64,000 nt of DNA from Phycisphaerales bacterium (GCA_028823105.1 JAPKCC010000003.1:1-64000); one strand, 5' to 3'. Numbered from the stretch's first letter, positions 1-9,238 are shown. Notes: generated by a model from the sequence alone, not told the origin. Translations and numbers: made by a program.

Positions 1-236
1 TTCGACCGATTGACCAGTCGATTGTTCGCGAGCGGCCGGACGACGAGGAAACGAAAACCGAAATGCAGGATCCAGAGGAGCAGCAACAGGCCCACCGAGA
101 CCACGCCCACGTAGAGGAGCGGCGTGGTTTCGAGCGGCTTGAGCCACTCGCTCAACGTATCGGAGACGGCCTTGGAGGATTCGCCCACCACAACTTCGAC
201 CTTGCCCGGAATCGTCTTTGCGTCTTCGAATGTCAT
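1..236 (-). CDS. Small membrane-anchored protein, C-terminus cut by window edge
   Basis: The visible part reads 78 residues from an ATG at 236, with a purine-rich AGGA sequence about 8 nt upstream. An amphipathic N-terminal third (beginning MTFEDAKTIPGKVEV) precedes one hydrophobic segment at about residues 40-62, followed by basic residues, so it is probably a single-pass or multi-pass inner-membrane protein. The opening half looks like a helix lying on or near the membrane. The reading frame is still open at base 1, so the protein continues outside the window. I do not recognise the family; mechanosensitive-channel-like proteins can begin this way but nothing here proves it. Confidence 0.55.
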   Translation of the reverse strand, partial: MTFEDAKTIPGKVEVVVGESSKAVSDTLSEWLKPLETTPLLYVGVVSVGLLLLLWILHFGFRFLVVRPLANNRLVNRS

Positions 237-373
237 CGTTTTTCCTGGAGACCGACGTGAGCACCGTGAGAAGATATCGCCTTGACCATCACGGGGCCCG
301 CTCGGATCGCTCTGAAACGGGCGGATTCAGGAAGGACGGTCGACTCCCGCATGCCCATCTGTGCAAAGGGCCG

Positions 374-1978
374 CTACTGAAGTTCGTAGGACGCAGGCCA
401 CCAGTCGGGCCTTCCCAGACCGAACTTCGACCGAAGCACCGACTCCGTCGTCTCGATCGTCTCCATCACCCACCCCTGAATCGTGCTGGTGGCCTCTCCG
501 ACGCAGTACACCTCGCGTCCGGGGATCGGTTGTCGCGCCGCAGGAGCGATCTTCCAGGGCTCGACGCCCGGCCGCCACATGTTCCAGCCGTATCCGACCT
601 TGCCACCATCGAAGCTACGGAAGAGAATTTCCGAGGGCTTCGGGATGTCGATCCCGTGCATCTCTGCGAGCTGCTTCCGAATGGTGACCGCGGCCAAGCA
701 ATCACCGTCGGCCCGATGCCCCGTACTTGGGAGGAGCGGGCTCCAGAACCCCGAATCAAGAACGCCGGCGGCGTACGGGCTGAGCGACAGGCCACGCCCG
801 CTCGGATCGTCGAGATAGAAAACCTGCCGGATGGGAATATCCGTGATCGACCGACCCGATTTGATTCCCATCCCGTTCCACCACTGGTTCGGGAAGTTCA
901 CATAGATCTTGGTGGCGGGCACCGGAAGCATTTCTGATTCCATCGCCGTGAGGCCATTGGAACCACGAAGCGGGCACTGGTCAGGAAGATATTGATAGGC
1001 CGACATCGGGAGCGTGGTGACGACTTTCTTGGCCTTTCGAATCAATGTCTCACCGTCGGAAGTGCGGAAGGTGACGACCGTCAAATCGCCTTCAAATCGA
1101 AGGTCGTTCATCTCGTGACCGAAGTGGATATCCACACCCTGTTGACGCGCACGATCCGCCAGCTTCAACGGGACCTGCTGGTATCCACCTCGAACATGGC
1201 TGTAGCCATGCACAAAGAGATCGAGCATCGCCTCCTTCATGAAGACTGCGGCGTTGGTGTTCGGACGTCCGTAGCCCATCCCGGCGAAGAGCATGGCCGC
1301 TCCCTCGTGGCCCAGAATGTCGTTGAAGACCCATTCGTAGGGGAGATCGTGTAGCAGACGACCCCGATACCTGACACTGGCGACCGCTTCGCGCATCTCG
1401 TCCCGGGCCCAGGTCTCCTGACCCGTCGCAGTCTTCACGACGAATCGAAAAAGCTCGTGGAGCGTTTTTCCTCGCAGGTCTTCGCGAACTCGGTACCCGA
1501 ATTCCGGTGACGCGACGAGCTTCGAGGCCCGGGTCCGGATTCCCCGCAGGAAGTAAAGGTCCTGCGGGGTGGTCGCGGGATATGGATCGACGGTGAGTCC
1601 GAGCTCTGACACGAGGTTCAGGAGGGGCGTCTGGTTGTTCGCGATCCGCATGCCCCCGAGTTCGGCGACCTGCCGGGTCATTCCTTCGGGCTTGATCGAC
1701 CAGAGCCGACCTCCGATTCGATCACTGCGTTCATGAAGTTCGATCCGACTCCCTGGCGACTTCTGGGACAGTCGGCATGCCGCGTAGCAGCCGGAAACAC
1801 CCGCTCCGACGAGAAGTACATCAACGACCTCGGCATCCTCTCGGACGCCGCGTCGCATCCCCGCGGCAATCGCCGACGGAAGCACACTCATCGAGAGCGC
1901 ACCGGCGAGGAGCGAGCGTCGACTCCAATCCGTTCGAACGGGATCTGGTGCACCGGATGGGGAATCACTGTGGTTCAT
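374..1978 (-). CDS. Tat-exported flavin monoamine oxidase family protein
   Basis: 534 residues. The start at 1978 is chosen because AGGAG lies 9 nt upstream and because the twin-arginine motif (SRRSLLAG, about residues 19-26) then sits in a normal position before a hydrophobic stretch ending near AIA. A Rossmann FAD motif (VGAGVSGCYAA), the amine-oxidase fingerprint DRIGGRLW and the C-terminal FAD motif VGEATSTIQGW are all present, so the flavin site is complete. The family oxidatively deaminates primary amines or amino acids with O2; the substrate cannot be told from sequence. Export by Tat suggests a folded flavoenzyme in the periplasm. It shares an identical 15-nt leader with the aminotransferase gene near 30.7 kb (see findings), which hints at linked amine metabolism. 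Confidence 0.85.
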   Translation of the reverse strand: MNHSDSPSGAPDPVRTDWSRRSLLAGALSMSVLPSAIAAGMRRGVREDAEVVDVLLVGAGVSGCYAACRLSQKSPGSRIELHERSDRIGGRLWSIKPEGMTRQVAELGGMRIANNQTPLLNLVSELGLTVDPYPATTPQDLYFLRGIRTRASKLVASPEFGYRVREDLRGKTLHELFRFVVKTATGQETWARDEMREAVASVRYRGRLLHDLPYEWVFNDILGHEGAAMLFAGMGYGRPNTNAAVFMKEAMLDLFVHGYSHVRGGYQQVPLKLADRARQQGVDIHFGHEMNDLRFEGDLTVVTFRTSDGETLIRKAKKVVTTLPMSAYQYLPDQCPLRGSNGLTAMESEMLPVPATKIYVNFPNQWWNGMGIKSGRSITDIPIRQVFYLDDPSGRGLSLSPYAAGVLDSGFWSPLLPSTGHRADGDCLAAVTIRKQLAEMHGIDIPKPSEILFRSFDGGKVGYGWNMWRPGVEPWKIAPAARQPIPGREVYCVGEATSTIQGWVMETIETTESVLRSKFGLGRPDWWPASYELQ

Positions 1979-1987
1979 CGTCGACGT

Positions 1988-2002
1988 CTCCTGAAAATTG
2001 AT
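1988..2002 (-). promoter_or_regulatory. Leader element ATCAATTTTCAGGAG, copy 1
   Basis: Read on the minus strand this 15-mer ends in the ribosome binding site of the amine oxidase gene, exactly 9 nt before its ATG. The same 15-mer occurs at 30708-30722, again 9 nt before a start codon. The match covers more than the Shine-Dalgarno core. Confidence 0.5.
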
Positions 2003-2182
2003 TCTGGACTTCAACGATACCGCGGCGGTGCCGCGAGAGAGGCTCTTCGCTCCGATCCCCTCTGAATAATATTCATACAACCCTCGTTCCCGGTCCTCTT
2101 GAGGCCCCGATGATCGAGCAGATGAGCCGAGCGCCCTGTGGTGCTTGGTCTGTGGTGAGGAAGGGACCGAACCTGTCCATCA

Positions 2183-2218
2183 GACGCATGACACGCATGA
2201 GACGCATGAGACGCAATC
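2183..2218 (+). repeat. 9-bp tandem repeat (unit GACGCATGA), 4 units
   Basis: Three near-identical 9-bp units and a diverged fourth lie in the intergenic space before the zinc-ribbon gene at 2232. One of four arrays in the window that share a 9-bp period and a unit beginning GAC or GAT. Confidence 0.8.
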
Positions 2219-2231
2219 GCTTTAGAGGAGC

Positions 2232-2540
2232 ATGGGAGAGGCCACGCCACTGCACGGTATTCTGAGCCCCATGGGATTCCGATCCGTCATCCTCCGCTGG
2301 CTGCCCCGAAGACTCGCCGAGTCGATCGAGCTGGATTCGCGTCGATGGATCTTCGATTGCCCGCATTGCAACCAGACGTCGTCCATCTGGGACGTCGGTG
2401 GCGTCCGATGGAAAGCCGCTGGGAATCCGCGATGCCGCGTCCGCTGCCCCCTCTGCGGTGCGAAGTTGATCGCCCGGATTCGATGGGAGAATGACCAATG
2501 TCCATCGAGCGAAGAAGAGGCCTCCACGGATGATGCCTGA
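2232..2540 (+). CDS. Small zinc-ribbon protein
   Basis: 102 residues from the ATG at 2232, or 89 from the ATG at 2271. A GAGGAG stretch sits almost directly against the first ATG, which is closer than ideal, so the start is uncertain. Two knuckles, CPHC (about 44-47) and CPLC (about 73-76), form a probable treble-clef or zinc-ribbon fold. The tail is acidic and serine-rich. It lies between the divergent amine oxidase and the convergent mfd gene, ending 3 bases from the mfd stop. Function is unknown; the paired CxxC motifs and regular codon use make a real gene likely. Confidence 0.6.
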   Translation: MGEATPLHGILSPMGFRSVILRWLPRRLAESIELDSRRWIFDCPHCNQTSSIWDVGGVRWKAAGNPRCRVRCPLCGAKLIARIRWENDQCPSSEEEASTDDA

Positions 2541-2543
2541 TTC

Positions 2544-5500
2544 TCAGTCGCCATCGAGCTCGTCCTTGGAAGCCGACGCCTCGTCGATCGACCCGACGAC
2601 CTTCTCCGCCTGCGGGCGCAGTCTTCGCAGGAGCACCGTGGCGAGATTTCCCGGCTCGAGGAACGCTTCGGGAGGCCGGAAGTAGACCTCGACCTCGGTC
2701 CCCTCGGTCGCTTCGATCGCGCCGCCAGCACCATCCGGCGCAATCATCCGGACCGTGCCCTGAACGCCGTCGAGTGCCTCCTGAAGTTTGCCGGGAGAGG
2801 TCGTCCGGAAGATGACGTCTCGATCCTTGACGAAGAGCGTCACCACCCCCAGCAGGGCGGCCGCGAGCCTGATCTCTGCCAGGTCGACGAGTCGTCGGGT
2901 CGCGCTCGGAGGGTCGCCGTACGCACTCTCAAGATCACGAACGGCGCCATCGAGGTCCTCGAAACGGTCCGCCTCACCAATTCGTCGGTATGCATCGATC
3001 CGTCGCTGATCGTTCGGGATATATCCCTTGGGAATCCAACCCTCGAGCCCGATCTCGATCGTGGTGTCCCCGGCCACGACCCGCCGCTCCCGCTTGATGT
3101 TCCGCACCGCCTCCTCGAGCAGTCGACAGTACATGTCGTAACCGACCGACGCAATGTGCCCGCTCTGTTCCGAACCGAGCAGGTTGCCGGCTCCCCGGAT
3201 CTCGAGGTCACGCATTGCGATCCGGAACCCCGCCCCAAGCATTGAGTAATCCTCGATCGCCTTCAATCGCCGAAGCGCGTCCTCGGTCATCCGGCGTTCT
3301 TCGGGGAGAAGAAGGTAGCAATAGGCACGGTGGCGACTCCGACCGACCCGACCTCTGAGTTGATGAAGTTGCGCCAGTCCGAACCGGTGGGCGTCATGCA
3401 CGAACATGGTGTTCGCGGTCGGAATGTCCATGCCGCTCTCGATAATCGTGGTGCTCACCAGGATGTCCGCCTCACGCCGGATAAAGGTGAGCATCACCTT
3501 CTCCAGGTCGCCATCGGACATTTGACCGTGACCGATGACGACCCGAGCGTCCGGGGCGAGTTTCTGGACCTCGTCGGCGAACGACTCGATGTCGTGCACG
3601 CGGTTGTGCACAAAGAAGATCTGCCCTTCTCGCGCGAGTTCCCGTCGGATGGCCTGCGCCAGGCGACGATCGTTCCACGGAATGACCTCGGTGACGATGG
3701 CCCGTCGATCGAGCGGTGGCGTGGTGAGGCTCGAAATGTCCCGCAAACCCAGCATCGCCATGTGCAGCGTCCGAGGGATCGGGGTGGCGCTGAGCGTCAT
3801 CACATCCGCGACGGTTCGGGCGGCCAGCAGTCGCTGCTTGTGTTCGACGCCGAATCGCTGCTCTTCGTCGATCACGATCAACCCGAGGTCCTTGAACCAC
3901 ACGTCCTTGGACAGAATGCGGTGGGTGCCGATCACGATGTCGACGCGACCTTCCTTCAAGTCCAGAAGGATCTTCTTTTCTTCTGCACCCGACTTGAAGC
4001 GGCTGATCGACTCGATCCGGAACGGATACGCCTTGAAACGGCTTCGAAAGGTCCGCTCGTGCTGCTCCGCGAGGACCGTGGTGGGCACGAGCACCGCGAC
4101 CTGCCGACCGGATTCCACCGCTTTGAATGCGGCGCGGATCGCGATCTCTGTTTTTCCGAATCCGACGTCTCCGCAGATCAGACGGTCCATCGGCATGCTC
4201 GAGGCCATGTCACGTTTCACCGCCGCGATCGCGGTCACCTGATCCTCGGTCTCTTCGTACGGGAACGCCGCCTCGAACTCACGCTGCCAAGTCGTGTCGG
4301 CTGGAAAGCGGATCCCGGGGGTCGCCGATCGAGCCGCCTGCACGCGGAGCATCTCGTCGGCAAGCCCGCGTACCGCCTCCTCGACCTGCGCCTTCTGCCG
4401 TTTCCATCGTTTGCCGCCGAGCAGCGAAAGCTTGGGGTTTGTCGAACTCCCCGCCCCGATGTACTTCTGAACCAGTTCGATGCGACTGAGCGGCAGGTGC
4501 AGATGCGATCGCCCGTCGAATTCGAGCGTGATCACTTCCTGATCGGGTCCGCCGTCCTTCGGAAGTGAACCGAGACCCACGAATCGCGCGATGCCGTGAT
4601 CACGATGCACCACCAGATCGCCCGGATCGAATCGAAGAAAATCCTGCCGGGCAGCCCCCGTCCTAATCCGGTTCCCCCGCCTCCGCACACCCCAGCGATT
4701 GAGCATCTCATGAAACGGCACGACTGCGAATCCACGTTCACCATCCACTTCGGAGGCCCAGGCGAATCCTCGATGGACATGACGCCGCTCCACTCGGACC
4801 CGGTCCGCGTTCGGGGCGTCGTCCTTTCGTCGACGTTCGAGAATCTCTTCCGCTCGCTCATGTTCCCCCGTCGTGGAACAAGCCAGCGCCACATCGAATT
4901 CCGCGGCGAACTCAAGAAGTTCGTCGACCGCTCCAGCGATCTCCTCCGGAAACGGCGGAAGCGACGATGTCCCGAGACCAATCATCCGATCTGCCGCGTT
5001 GCTGGCGGAGAACTCATTGACGTCCAGAAGGCACCGAGCGTGCTCCCGCAACGCCTTCATGGTGGCCGGCGGCCCTTCGACGCCCCCGGAATCTCGCACT
5101 CGCTCCCAGTACCCTCGTCCCTGCTCGATGATCTCCCCGAGTTCGGCGAGGACGACGGTGGTGGTCTTGGGGAGAAAACCGACGAAGGGCACTGTGTCGG
5201 CACCGAGGAGACCTTCGGTCCGGCCGATCAGTTCGACTTCAGAAACCCTCCGATCGATCGCCTGGGATCCGGGATCGATCTCGTGAATACGCTCGATCTC
5301 GTCACCGAAGAGGTCGACCCGGACCGGCATGCCGCCGCCAAGTGGAAACAGATCGATCAAGCCACCACGGACCGCGAACTCCCCCGGCGTCTCGACCGCA
5401 TCGGTCCGCGCCCAGCCCGCGTTGGTCAACCACCCCGCGAATTCTGTCAGATCGAGGGTTCCGCCCTCGCGCACCACCCGGAGCCGCTCACCCAGGTCCA

Positions 5501-5918
5501 CCGCCACCGGAACGCCCTGCATCAGCCCAGGAAACGGTGCGACAATCACGGCCGGGAGTTCACCGTCGATGGCCCGTCTCAGAAGTCCCAGGCGCGCCGC
5601 AACGAGATCGAGTGAGGGGTTGCTCTCACCCGGCATCACTTCGAGGGCCGGGAATGACGCGGCCTCGATTCCAAGATCTGTGAGTTCATCGACCGCCTCG
5701 TCGGCATCGTCCAGATGAGGGACGACCAAGAGGACAAGACCGGGTGCGTCTCGCGCGAGCAGTCCGGCAATCAGAATCGTGCTGCTGCCTGACGCACCTC
5801 GCGCGGAGACATCACCGCCGAGGGCGACGAGTTCCGTCAACGAGATGATGGACGGGGCTGCGGCGAGACGATCGAGCCACCACGATGACGTGACTGTGGA
5901 TTTTTCGTCAGCGGTCAT
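2544..5918 (-). CDS. mfd: Transcription-repair coupling factor Mfd
   Basis: 1124 residues, normal for Mfd. It removes RNA polymerase stalled at lesions and recruits UvrABC. In order: a UvrB-like N-terminal module (residues ~1-300), a linker, a CarD-type RNA polymerase interaction domain (from FDPGDLVVHRDHGIARF), a superfamily 2 translocase with Walker A DVGFGKTE, the box VIDEEQRFG, motif III LSATPIPRT and motif VI QLRGRVGRS, and the C-terminal TRCF domain. The ATG at 5918 overlaps the stop of the upstream helix-hairpin-helix gene (ATGA), so the two are translationally coupled. In-frame sequence continues upstream of this ATG but reads through the neighbouring gene in another frame and resembles no Mfd. 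Confidence 0.97.
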   Translation of the reverse strand: MTADEKSTVTSSWWLDRLAAAPSIISLTELVALGGDVSARGASGSSTILIAGLLARDAPGLVLLVVPHLDDADEAVDELTDLGIEAASFPALEVMPGESNPSLDLVAARLGLLRRAIDGELPAVIVAPFPGLMQGVPVAVDLGERLRVVREGGTLDLTEFAGWLTNAGWARTDAVETPGEFAVRGGLIDLFPLGGGMPVRVDLFGDEIERIHEIDPGSQAIDRRVSEVELIGRTEGLLGADTVPFVGFLPKTTTVVLAELGEIIEQGRGYWERVRDSGGVEGPPATMKALREHARCLLDVNEFSASNAADRMIGLGTSSLPPFPEEIAGAVDELLEFAAEFDVALACSTTGEHERAEEILERRRKDDAPNADRVRVERRHVHRGFAWASEVDGERGFAVVPFHEMLNRWGVRRRGNRIRTGAARQDFLRFDPGDLVVHRDHGIARFVGLGSLPKDGGPDQEVITLEFDGRSHLHLPLSRIELVQKYIGAGSSTNPKLSLLGGKRWKRQKAQVEEAVRGLADEMLRVQAARSATPGIRFPADTTWQREFEAAFPYEETEDQVTAIAAVKRDMASSMPMDRLICGDVGFGKTEIAIRAAFKAVESGRQVAVLVPTTVLAEQHERTFRSRFKAYPFRIESISRFKSGAEEKKILLDLKEGRVDIVIGTHRILSKDVWFKDLGLIVIDEEQRFGVEHKQRLLAARTVADVMTLSATPIPRTLHMAMLGLRDISSLTTPPLDRRAIVTEVIPWNDRRLAQAIRRELAREGQIFFVHNRVHDIESFADEVQKLAPDARVVIGHGQMSDGDLEKVMLTFIRREADILVSTTIIESGMDIPTANTMFVHDAHRFGLAQLHQLRGRVGRSRHRAYCYLLLPEERRMTEDALRRLKAIEDYSMLGAGFRIAMRDLEIRGAGNLLGSEQSGHIASVGYDMYCRLLEEAVRNIKRERRVVAGDTTIEIGLEGWIPKGYIPNDQRRIDAYRRIGEADRFEDLDGAVRDLESAYGDPPSATRRLVDLAEIRLAAALLGVVTLFVKDRDVIFRTTSPGKLQEALDGVQGTVRMIAPDGAGGAIEATEGTEVEVYFRPPEAFLEPGNLATVLLRRLRPQAEKVVGSIDEASASKDELDGD

Positions 5919-6337
5919 GGAATCGACGTTCCCCGGATCACGCCGGAGCGCCCCGACAAGGCCGGGTGAACCAGAAACGGTGCTGCTCGACGAGCCGCGA
6001 TCGGACCGATTCCTGAAACTGCCTGAAGATCCCAGGTTCGATGCCGGTCCTCCGGGGCGCCGACGGTCGATACATCGAACCCCCCCCGGGAGCGATGTCG
6101 TTCGAGTCGACGGGCCATGGCGGGACCGATCCCGGGCACCAGCGTCCATTCCGCGGCGAGCGCGTTCGCCGGATCGATTCGATAGGTCGGCCAGGGTGAT
6201 GCCACCGCCATCGAGACCCGATCGAGTTCTTGTGGCGCGTCTAGGACCGTCATCGCGAGCATCGCCAGCCCGACGAAGGACATGAATCGAATGGCCGGGA
6301 TGGGGTCGGTCGCGGAAGGTGCGACGGACTCAACCAT
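5915..6337 (-). CDS. ComEA-like helix-hairpin-helix protein with N-terminal membrane segment
   Basis: 140 residues. A hydrophobic segment at about residues 17-33 is followed by two helix-hairpin-helix motifs, LVPGIGPAMARRL (~66-78) and VSGIGPIAARR (~107-117). This layout matches ComEA-type proteins, which bind DNA non-specifically at the outer face of the inner membrane. The ATG at 6337 overlaps the end of the upstream GH10-like gene by 8 nt and the TGA overlaps the mfd ATG, so it is embedded in a leftward operon with both. Binding of DNA is inferred from the fold; coupling with mfd does not by itself prove a role in repair. Confidence 0.75.
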   Translation of the reverse strand: MVESVAPSATDPIPAIRFMSFVGLAMLAMTVLDAPQELDRVSMAVASPWPTYRIDPANALAAEWTLVPGIGPAMARRLERHRSRGGFDVSTVGAPEDRHRTWDLQAVSGIGPIAARRAAPFLVHPALSGRSGVIRGTSIP

Positions 6338-7955
6338 CCGACGCGTCCGACGCGTCCGACGCGTTCGACCCATCCGAAACATCCGATTCCTTCGACTTGT
6401 GCGACCCGTGCAACTCGTGGCCCTCGTGCGGCCTGGCCGGTGCGTGCCCACCGGGCGGAACCCACGGGCCCAGTGGACGTCGGAGACGGCGTCGCATCGA
6501 CACCAGTCGTTCATACGCCGGCCGTGGCGTCCCGTCTTCTTCAACGATGCCGAAGCCGGCTTCCCCGCCGGGATCTGGCGTGGCGTTGTCAGTGTGGGCC
6601 GACCAGCAGATCGCCTCGACATAGGGCTTGGAGAGCGCCATTGGGATGACCTTCGCCGCCCACGATGCCTGACGGTCCGGCGTCCACGCCTCACCCCAGT
6701 TTCCCGCGCCGACGCCGAGATTCCGGCACGGTGCACCGCATGCGGACAGCAGGAGTGGATGTTCGTCGCCGAAGAATCGATCGAGCGTGTCGCTCAGCGT
6801 CATCAGGTCCCGGCTCCGAGTGCCGGGCTCCGTTCCCCCCACGATCAGTCTCGCGCCGATACTGTCGAACCGGAGCCCTTCGGCGCCGAGGCGCTCGAGG
6901 AACTCGAAGGCGCCGATCGATCCGTTGACCCGCGCCGTGGTGTCACCGAAGAGATCATGCACTTCGATCATGCGTCGGGCCGTCTTCTTGTGCCGTCGGA
7001 TCAGCAGTTCGGCGGTGCGAGTCGCGTCGATGACTTCGCTGATCGGCCGCGGACCGCCACGACAGAGGTGCATGCCCGCGCTGATCTTCCACATGCCGAC
7101 GTGCTTGACGTACCGAGCCACCACCTGTTCGAGATAGTCGTAGAGCGGATCTCGAAGCGAGGCGTAGTCGAAGCGGTACACCTCCGCCCAGTCCGGGAGG
7201 GCGCCCGGAGAGAAGTCCACGATCGGGCCCGCGATGGTCGGCTTGCCGTTTTCCTGCGCCCAGGTCATCCACCGATCGCTGGTCGAGAAGTCGTACTTGC
7301 CTCGCTTGGACTCGATATCACGCCATCTCATCGGAACCGTGATGAGATCGAAGGCTTCGAGGGTCGGCCCGATCTTCTTCGGGTCCGTCCGGGGGTCGAT
7401 GATGGTTCCGAGGGTGGTCGATGAGGCCGTCTTCCGCCCGTACCGACGGTGGAGCAAGATGTCGGCGTGGGCCATGGCCAGTTCATCGGTCGCCTGCATC
7501 CCAAGGTCGATGGCCACCGCCGCCAGCAGTCCTTCGGCATTGAGATCCGGTGCCACCAGCGCGTCCGTGAAGGCGTCTCGAGCACGTTCGAAATGCTCCG
7601 CCGCAGACGGTGCAAGGCCCGGGTTGAACATAAGCCAGTCTTCGCACTTCTGAATGTAGGTCTTCACCCGGTGCCGAGCGAGCTCGAGGGCGAGGTCGTA
7701 GGGCTTCTCACGGGGGCGGAGCAGGCAGGTCTGGAGAATCAGATTCCCCGCCCGGCCGACGTCCGCCTGGATTCTGAAGGCGGCATCGGGCAATTCCTTG
7801 GTCCGGACGTGAAACGTCCCGCCATGCTCTTCCGGCTGGAAACGGATCTCCGCCCTCATGCTGGCATCGCTGGGGCCGAGCATCCGGGCGCCGATCGGTG
7901 GCCGACCCACGCGGATTCCCGTCCGCTCATCAAGCTTGAATCGGAATTCCGCCAC
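6330..7955 (-). CDS. GH10-fold protein lacking both catalytic glutamates
   Basis: 541 residues from the GTG at 7955, which has GGAG 5 nt upstream. The N-terminal ~110 residues are a beta-rich module; residues ~200-475 follow the family 10 xylanase pattern: PMRWRDIE (208-215), a strand ending WKISAGMH (289-296) where xylanases have W-D-V-V-N-E, the segment LLLSACGAP (402-410) where they have I-T-E-L-D, and CWSAHTD (450-456) where they have VWGLSD. Neither the acid/base nor the nucleophile glutamate is present, so polysaccharide binding or another chemistry is more likely than xylan cleavage. No clear signal peptide is seen. The last 40 residues are His/Ser/Asp-rich and encoded by a 9-bp repeat array. 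First gene of the operon leading into mfd. Confidence 0.7.
   Translation of the reverse strand: MAEFRFKLDERTGIRVGRPPIGARMLGPSDASMRAEIRFQPEEHGGTFHVRTKELPDAAFRIQADVGRAGNLILQTCLLRPREKPYDLALELARHRVKTYIQKCEDWLMFNPGLAPSAAEHFERARDAFTDALVAPDLNAEGLLAAVAIDLGMQATDELAMAHADILLHRRYGRKTASSTTLGTIIDPRTDPKKIGPTLEAFDLITVPMRWRDIESKRGKYDFSTSDRWMTWAQENGKPTIAGPIVDFSPGALPDWAEVYRFDYASLRDPLYDYLEQVVARYVKHVGMWKISAGMHLCRGGPRPISEVIDATRTAELLIRRHKKTARRMIEVHDLFGDTTARVNGSIGAFEFLERLGAEGLRFDSIGARLIVGGTEPGTRSRDLMTLSDTLDRFFGDEHPLLLSACGAPCRNLGVGAGNWGEAWTPDRQASWAAKVIPMALSKPYVEAICWSAHTDNATPDPGGEAGFGIVEEDGTPRPAYERLVSMRRRLRRPLGPWVPPGGHAPARPHEGHELHGSHKSKESDVSDGSNASDASDASDG
6340..6420 (-). repeat. 9-bp tandem repeat encoding the Ser/Asp tail of the GH10-like protein
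   Basis: Nine consecutive 9-bp units; on the plus strand the first two are GACGCGTCC and later units diverge but keep the period and, with one exception, a leading GA. On the coding strand it gives alternating Ala-Ser-Asp tripeptides. Confidence 0.8.
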
Positions 7956-8204
7956 GACAACTCCATCTGCTGGGGCCGGATTGCCACCGTCGAGAAAGTG
8001 TACCGGGCTGGTGGATGCCAGATCGAGAATCCGGCCGATCTGCCGCCTTGAATTCTGGAGAACTTCTGACGCCGGAGGGCTTTTCCTCGTGTGGGGTGGC
8101 TGTCCCACCCGATCCGAAGCCCGCTCCCGCTCAGGGATGCGCGGAATCGGGGAATCGCGCGTCAAGTCTTTACCGAACACCTTCTCAGGACCTAGAATTC
8201 AACC

Positions 8205-9152
8205 ATGACCGAGGCCACCGCCGCTGTATTTGAAACCGACCTCTCCCTGCCGGATCGACGGCAGGGCAAGGTGCGTGATGTCTACCGGGTCCCGGTCGCT
8301 ACCGGCCCCGATCAGGTCTTGATCGTCGCCACCGATCGCCTGAGCGCCTATGACGTCGTGATGCCGACTCCGATTCCCGGAAAGGGTCGACTCCTGACCG
8401 AGACCAGCCTCGGCTGGTTTCACTTCATCCGCGATCTCGAACTGGTCGGCGATCATCTCATTTCGACCGAACCCGCGGATGTCCCCGGACTCACCGCGAA
8501 CGAACGATCCATGCTGGATGGTCGAATGATGTTGTGCCGAGCCGTCGAAGTCGTCCCAATTGAATGCGTCGCCCGCGGCTACCTCGCGGGGAGCGGTTGG
8601 AACGAATACCAGCACGACGGTTCGGTCTGCGGGATCCAACTACCCGAAGGGCTGCACCGCAGCGGTCGTCTCCCCCATCCGATCTTCACGCCGGCCACGA
8701 AGGCGACCGAAGGACACGACGAGAACATCGACTTCGAACGGGCCTGCGAAATCGCCGGCGAGCCTCTGATGGACCGCCTTCGAGATCTCACCATCACGAT
8801 CTACGATGCGGCCGCCGACTATTCCGCAGCGCGAGGCCTCATTCTCGCGGACACCAAGTTCGAGTTCGGACACGCCATCGACTTCGACGGCGAGCCGAAC
8901 GGCGAGCTGCTGATCTGCGACGAAGTCCTCACGTCGGATTCCAGTCGGTACTGGCCCGCCGAAGACTACGAGTCGGGTCGCGAGCAGGATTCCTTCGACA
9001 AGCAGTTCGTTCGGAACTACCTGCTCGAGCTCGTCGATCGCGGCGAGTGGAAGAAGGAACCGCCAGGCCCGGAGCTTCCCCCGAAAATCGTCGAGCGGAC
9101 CATGGAACGGTACCGCGAGGCTGCCCAAAGATTGTTCGAACAGACGCTCTGA
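8205..9152 (+). CDS. purC: Phosphoribosylaminoimidazole-succinocarboxamide synthase
   Basis: 315 residues, in the range for the longer SAICAR synthetases. It joins CAIR and aspartate with ATP in purine synthesis. Family signatures visible: GKVRDVY near residue 23, the STEP-like segment SAYDVVMPTPIPGKG, the signature VVPIECVARGYLAGSGW (residues ~115-130), and LILADTKFEFG. The gene stands alone, divergent from the GH10-like gene with about 250 bp between, and is followed by an intrinsic terminator. Confidence 0.96.
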   Translation: MTEATAAVFETDLSLPDRRQGKVRDVYRVPVATGPDQVLIVATDRLSAYDVVMPTPIPGKGRLLTETSLGWFHFIRDLELVGDHLISTEPADVPGLTANERSMLDGRMMLCRAVEVVPIECVARGYLAGSGWNEYQHDGSVCGIQLPEGLHRSGRLPHPIFTPATKATEGHDENIDFERACEIAGEPLMDRLRDLTITIYDAAADYSAARGLILADTKFEFGHAIDFDGEPNGELLICDEVLTSDSSRYWPAEDYESGREQDSFDKQFVRNYLLELVDRGEWKKEPPGPELPPKIVERTMERYREAAQRLFEQTL

Positions 9153-9238
9153 ACGACCGGTGGCCCAAACTCCCCGCGAGCGGCGGGACGAGGCGACATG
9201 TCCTCATGTTCACATGTTCATCTGTCCATCAAGAAGAA

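Noticed and set aside
3330-4568. 412-codon frame on the plus strand inside mfd
   Set aside because: Complementary to conserved Mfd helicase motifs; no ribosome site or domain.
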